Assembly (NCBI GenBank): GCA_023213395.1
Contig: CM041465.1
Location: forward strand, 211,055,741 to 211,119,740
Source: Cycas panzhihuaensis
Lineage: Eukaryota > Cycadophyta
Reading direction: 5' to 3'
Length of the DNA stretch: 64,000 bases
Each line of letters begins with the position of its first letter. The stretch's first letter is position 1. Positions 60,189 through 64,000 of this stretch are shown here, one piece after another. The notes below the pieces were generated by a model that was given only the letters and a program-made list of their open reading frames with translations, did no database searches and was not told where the DNA came from. The translations under genes and the position numbers were made by a program.

Positions 60189-61689
60189 ATATCTATAATG
60201 TCATCTCACTTCTATATGCCATATGCCAATATAAGGTTAGGCTTTTAAGTATTAACGGTACTAGTATTCTCCACTACTTCCTTTCCCAATTGCGTAAATC
60301 CCTGTAATACTTAATGCAACATTGTGTATGTTAAATTGTTTTCTTCATAAAATGATATTTAATAAATTTCATAGATTTTGTATAACATTAGAAGTGACCT
60401 TATTAGTTATCTTATTGTATCTTTATTTTCTTCCTTCTTTAATCATGTTTCATAGAATTTCTCATCACTTTATCTTGAATTAGTATTATAAAGTTCTTCC
60501 CCACCACTTGATTAAGAATCTCCTTCCTCATATAATATAAATTATTCAATATCACTCACTTCATAGACCTTTTGAGCCATTTGGCTAACATAAGGGTGGT
60601 GCTTATGCTCCTCTCTTCCTTGTCTAATTTAATTTAGCATAAATAAAGCATTGCATATCCTTTAATTTCTTCATTACATCCTACTATATATTAGTAATTT
60701 AACTTAGAATAAGAATTATCTATAGACTCCCTTGATATAGCTGCAATTAGGGTTCGATTATCAATTTGTTCATATTCTACCTTTATTGAAGCCATAACCA
60801 TTCTTATTTATTTATTTTTGCCATGTAATGTAAAGGTATGGGTTCTCTAATTTAAAATAGTTTTAATGGAATAAATCCATTATCATTAAAAGGTAGACTA
60901 CAAGTATGCTCTTGCATCCATTTTGGTTATCACAAAATACTATTTTATCCATAATCATCCCCATTGGGTTGATTGTCATATAATTAGCTAGTTTTAGAGA
61001 GAATATTAAGTATGTTAAATGCCAGTTCCTTATTTAACTTCATGTTTCCTTAAGTAATGCATTAACCCTCTTAACCTTCATCCACGGAGTTATTATTTAC
61101 CATGAGATCATCAATTAACATCTTATTTTATGCTCTTTAGTTTTAAAATCCTCCTCTCTTTTTTTGTCCCTTTTTCAAACATTTAGGACCTCCTTGTTAT
61201 AAGAAAGTATATTTAAATACCCTAAACTTCACCATTTAAACACCTTCATAAGGAGAACTATTAGTCCAAACTCTTTTATTAATTCTCATAACAATAACAA
61301 TTTTTAACTCCTAAAGAGTTCTCTTAGGTGCCTTACTTTTGATATTTTAATTTTCTTGAGTGTAGACTATAATTCTAGTTGTATTTCCTTATGGTTTCTA
61401 ATACATTTTAAGGAAAAAATTTAATAATCTTTTAATTTACAATAGTATTTTCTCTTATTTCCAAATCCATAGTTACTATCCTTCTTGTTGTTGCTAGTTC
61501 TTTGATGTGTTCAATAATAGTTTCCACTTCTACTAATCATCAATTTTCTTCCATGAATTTGGAAGTTTTTTGTTTTAAATTTAATGGTTTGATTTTTGAT
61601 ATAATTCTTATGTAAACCATTATATTTATTTCCGCATCTATAATTATTGTGATTATATTAGAAAATTTCATTTTCTAGGGATGCTTTAG
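60189..61689. other. Gene-free AT-rich retroelement debris
   Basis: It lies downstream (minus strand) of the zinc knuckle at 61.7 kb, so it probably derives from the pol of that element. No catalytic motif could be read. Confidence 0.4.
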
Positions 61690-61731
61690 ACAATATTGTC
61701 ACTCATGATCTCCATGTCCACAATTTCTACA
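61690..61731 (-). pseudogene. Retroelement gag zinc knuckle
   Basis: Minus strand CRNCGHGDHE.QYC has all four CX2CX4HX4C ligands, with one internal TGA between His and the last Cys. It is followed by LKHP. Upstream sequence to about 62,100 (AIQHMAPMKVKMNSEL) may be capsid but is not diagnostic. Confidence 0.6.
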
Positions 61732-62509
61732 ACATTATTCTACATTAAGTGAGCGACAATATTCCTTGTAATGGAATGATACTTTACATTTAAGTATTAT
61801 CCATTGAAGATTTTCTCTTCTAGTGCATGTCCTAAGTAGATATACACCCTAGGGAATTGCACGTTTGCTCCTTTTACAACCTCACCCACTACCTCTCTAG
61901 TGCTAACAATCTTCACTATTGAGAATAGCCAACTTACATTCTTCACATCACTTCATCATTTTTTGTCTCTCAGTAGATATTCTATCATTTGTATTCTTCA
62001 GTCACTTATATTTCCTCAACTTTAGTTGTTCCTATTCTATTTTTAGCATTTTTACCATATTAGTTAACTCTGAGTTCATCTTTACTTTCATTGGAGCCAT
62101 ATGTTGAATTGCTCTTAATTCTCCATTTCACTTTGTAATTTATACATTTCTTACTCCACTCTTGGTTTCTTGGCACAAATTCTAGTGCCATATATCATTT
62201 TGTATATGAGTCTTAGTTACATATTCAATGAATGGAACTTAAAACTATGGCAATAACCATTACCAAATAATGCATGAACAGATCATCCACTCCATTTAAC
62301 ATTTTGGATATTGATTTACAAATATGACAATGGTAATCTCAAGTTGATTCATCATGTATTTCCTTCATCCCACATAATAACTACTAAATGATTGTATAAT
62401 GCCTTCTAAAATCTATGAAAAAACTATTTCTACTACTATTCCCAACTTATTTTTATTGGCTATGGGATGCGCATCTACGAGATGGCTACCTAACTGAGTA
62501 GGAATGGTA
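61732..62509. other. Probable decayed gag region, not diagnostic
   Basis: Precedes the zinc knuckle on the minus strand. The frame is broken and no capsid motif is secure. Confidence 0.35.
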
Positions 62510-63290
62510 AGAGCGGTCAATAGTACAATTGAGAAAAGACCTACAAGTAGGGCAAATATCACGCAGGGTACCCCGTGCGCCAGAGCGCGAGTTCATGACC
62601 TGCAAATGGAATCTAGCTACCTGGAAGTGGCTCCCCACTTCAAACAAGAGGAGGAGAGGTGTAGGGTTAGCCTGGGTTGACCTAAGGAAAGGATCCTCCC
62701 ACCCTTGGATGGCCAGAAGGGGAAGGAGAGAACCCTTTGAGGGTTTCCCTAAAGCAAAGGGAAACAAGAAAAGGTAGGCAAGTGGGTGGCCTACAGATGG
62801 GATCACCTCGATTACCCAGCTAAGCAGAATAAACCGAGAAGGAGCGCAAAGAAAATAACAAAAAGGAAAAGTCACGATGTGCGCAAGCAAACTTAACCAA
62901 GCAAGGCAAGTGGATGAAGCAAGAGGGAAGTTTGTAACACAACAGGGGGAAAAGGTGAAAGGGAAGGCTTCCTAGACCTTTTCCTATAGCGAATAAAATG
63001 CAAGTGATAAAGTAAACAAAGTATAAACCAAGACAAAGGTTGATTTCCCTTTCTCTTTCCAATAAGCTAATTACTGCTACGTAAAAGAACTCAAAAGGAA
63101 AATAAAAGTGGTGAAGTAGAGCGAGGGTGTGTACCTGGAATGGAAGCGTGTCGAAATGACAACGTTCCCAAGAGGCACCCGAAGTTGCTCCATAAGGCGC
63201 GGTGGACGTGAAGGGTTACGGTCGACTAGAATATGAGGCTCCCTTACCTTCCCCGAAAATAGCACTAAAGTACCAAGAAAGGAAAGGAAA
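62510..63290 (-). repeat. Minus-strand copy of the 15.5-16.2 kb LTR-type repeat
   Basis: GC-richer block whose reverse complement resembles 10.33-10.53 and 15.48-16.2 kb: CATTCCAGGTACACACC versus CTTCCAGGTACGTCG, and CTTCTGGCCATCCAAGGGTG versus CTTCTAGCCATCCAAGGGCA, in the same order. Open frames here (for example 62,486-62,890 minus) follow from composition and have no recognisable product. Confidence 0.5.
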
Positions 63291-64000
63291 GGAACGAAAT
63301 ACTAACAATGAATGAAATATGAAAGTAAATCATAAATGGAAGTACTTACCCATGAAGGAAGAAAGAGGAACGGATCCTTTGCGTCTTTCAAATATCTGCA
63401 AGTAAATGACAATATCCCCCTTTCTAGAGAAAGGGTACTAACATACAATAAGTAGCCCTAACAATACATGTACATATGAAGTAAGTATAAACTTAAATAC
63501 ATGCATGTTAGTATTCAATATAATGATGATACACTATAGAGAAAAACAACCAAAATAGATGGAGAGTAACCGGTAAGCCTTAGAGTAGCCCACCTCCCGC
63601 AAGGAACAACCCTACTCTCCCCCAAGAAGCCATAAGGCTGCGAGGGTAAGGCTGCGCAAGAGGGCTAGAAATAGAGGCAAAAGGGTTGGAAAGACCCCAA
63701 GAGGACCTACAGCAAGCCGGGGTGCTATGGGGAGTAAACTAGATTGCCGGAGACGGAGTTGGGCAAGGGACAAGTAGCCAGGGCTTATGTGAGTTGCCCG
63801 AATCAAGGTGCAAGCCCTCAAACTAGCACTGCAACGAGTGATAGCACTGATTTCAATAGCTAAAAATGGCTTAACAAACCCTTGTTTGATTGCCAAGAGC
63901 AGCACGGGGCAAAAGGGAAGGTTTGGAGGGCCAAGAGCCACTTAAGGAGCGTGGAAGGTGGTGCAAAATCCACCCAGCTCTCACCCAAACCCTATGCAAC
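63291..64000. other. GC-richer repeat-like sequence, no gene
   Basis: Probably the continuation of the same repeat (LTR or leader). The 109-codon minus-strand frame at 63,612-63,941 is Leu/Ala/Pro-rich and low in coding character. Confidence 0.4.

Noticed and set aside
62486-63941. Several open frames above 80 codons
   Set aside because: The block is a GC-richer repeat related to 15.5-16.2 kb; frames on opposite strands overlap and match no family.

Overview
The window looks like nuclear DNA of a large-genome seed plant. It is AT-rich, has no operons, ribosome binding sites or intact long reading frames, and is filled with decayed LTR retrotransposons of both superfamilies (Ty1/copia and Ty3/gypsy), microsatellites and tandem repeats. 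Its largest host-gene relic is a leucine-rich-repeat receptor kinase of the plant-specific subfamily XII type, with the single kinase-domain intron usual in that group. The great age and nesting of the retroelements would suit a gymnosperm, but that placement is an inference, not something the sequence proves. I see no intact protein-coding gene, tRNA or rRNA gene.

Layout: 1-3.2 kb holds a minus-strand gypsy-like gag relic. 3.2-8.3 kb is gene-free, with a compositionally different island at 4.7-5.75 kb. 8.3-10.5 and 15.5-16.3 kb are two sides of an older LTR-type repeat, split by a structurally complete minus-strand LTR element at 10,529-15,475 (380-bp LTRs, 11 differences by eye, 5-bp target duplication CTTAC, primer-binding site and polypurine tract). 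This element has no pol. It carries a broken copia-type gag plus short pieces of apparent host genes: an alpha/beta-hydrolase of the CGI-58/ABHD5 type and probably a pfkB-family sugar kinase. It is the most interesting object in the window.

16-23.5 kb is gene-free, with a 44-bp tandem array. 23.5-30.1 kb is a gypsy-type complex: two LTR copies, an unrecognised decayed reading frame between them, a (GA)51 tract, then a gag-protease-RT relic whose RT start is duplicated in tandem. 31-34.8 kb is a plus-strand copia relic. 36.3-47.1 kb holds minus-strand LTRs and gypsy fragments around a nested plus-strand copia element (38.7-43.1 kb). 48.1 kb has an importin-alpha exon fragment. 48.6-52.88 kb is a minus-strand copia element running from its 3' LTR to its zinc knuckle, where it stops abruptly against the receptor kinase pseudogene (52.89-56.15 kb). 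Beyond lie a 79-bp tandem array, a gypsy RT relic, a second copy of the copia LTR, a gag zinc knuckle and a minus-strand copy of the LTR-type repeat from 15.5-16.2 kb.

The host-derived pieces do not work together as a pathway. They are captured, truncated or decayed fragments in a retrotransposon-dominated intergenic region, probably near receptor kinase gene clusters.
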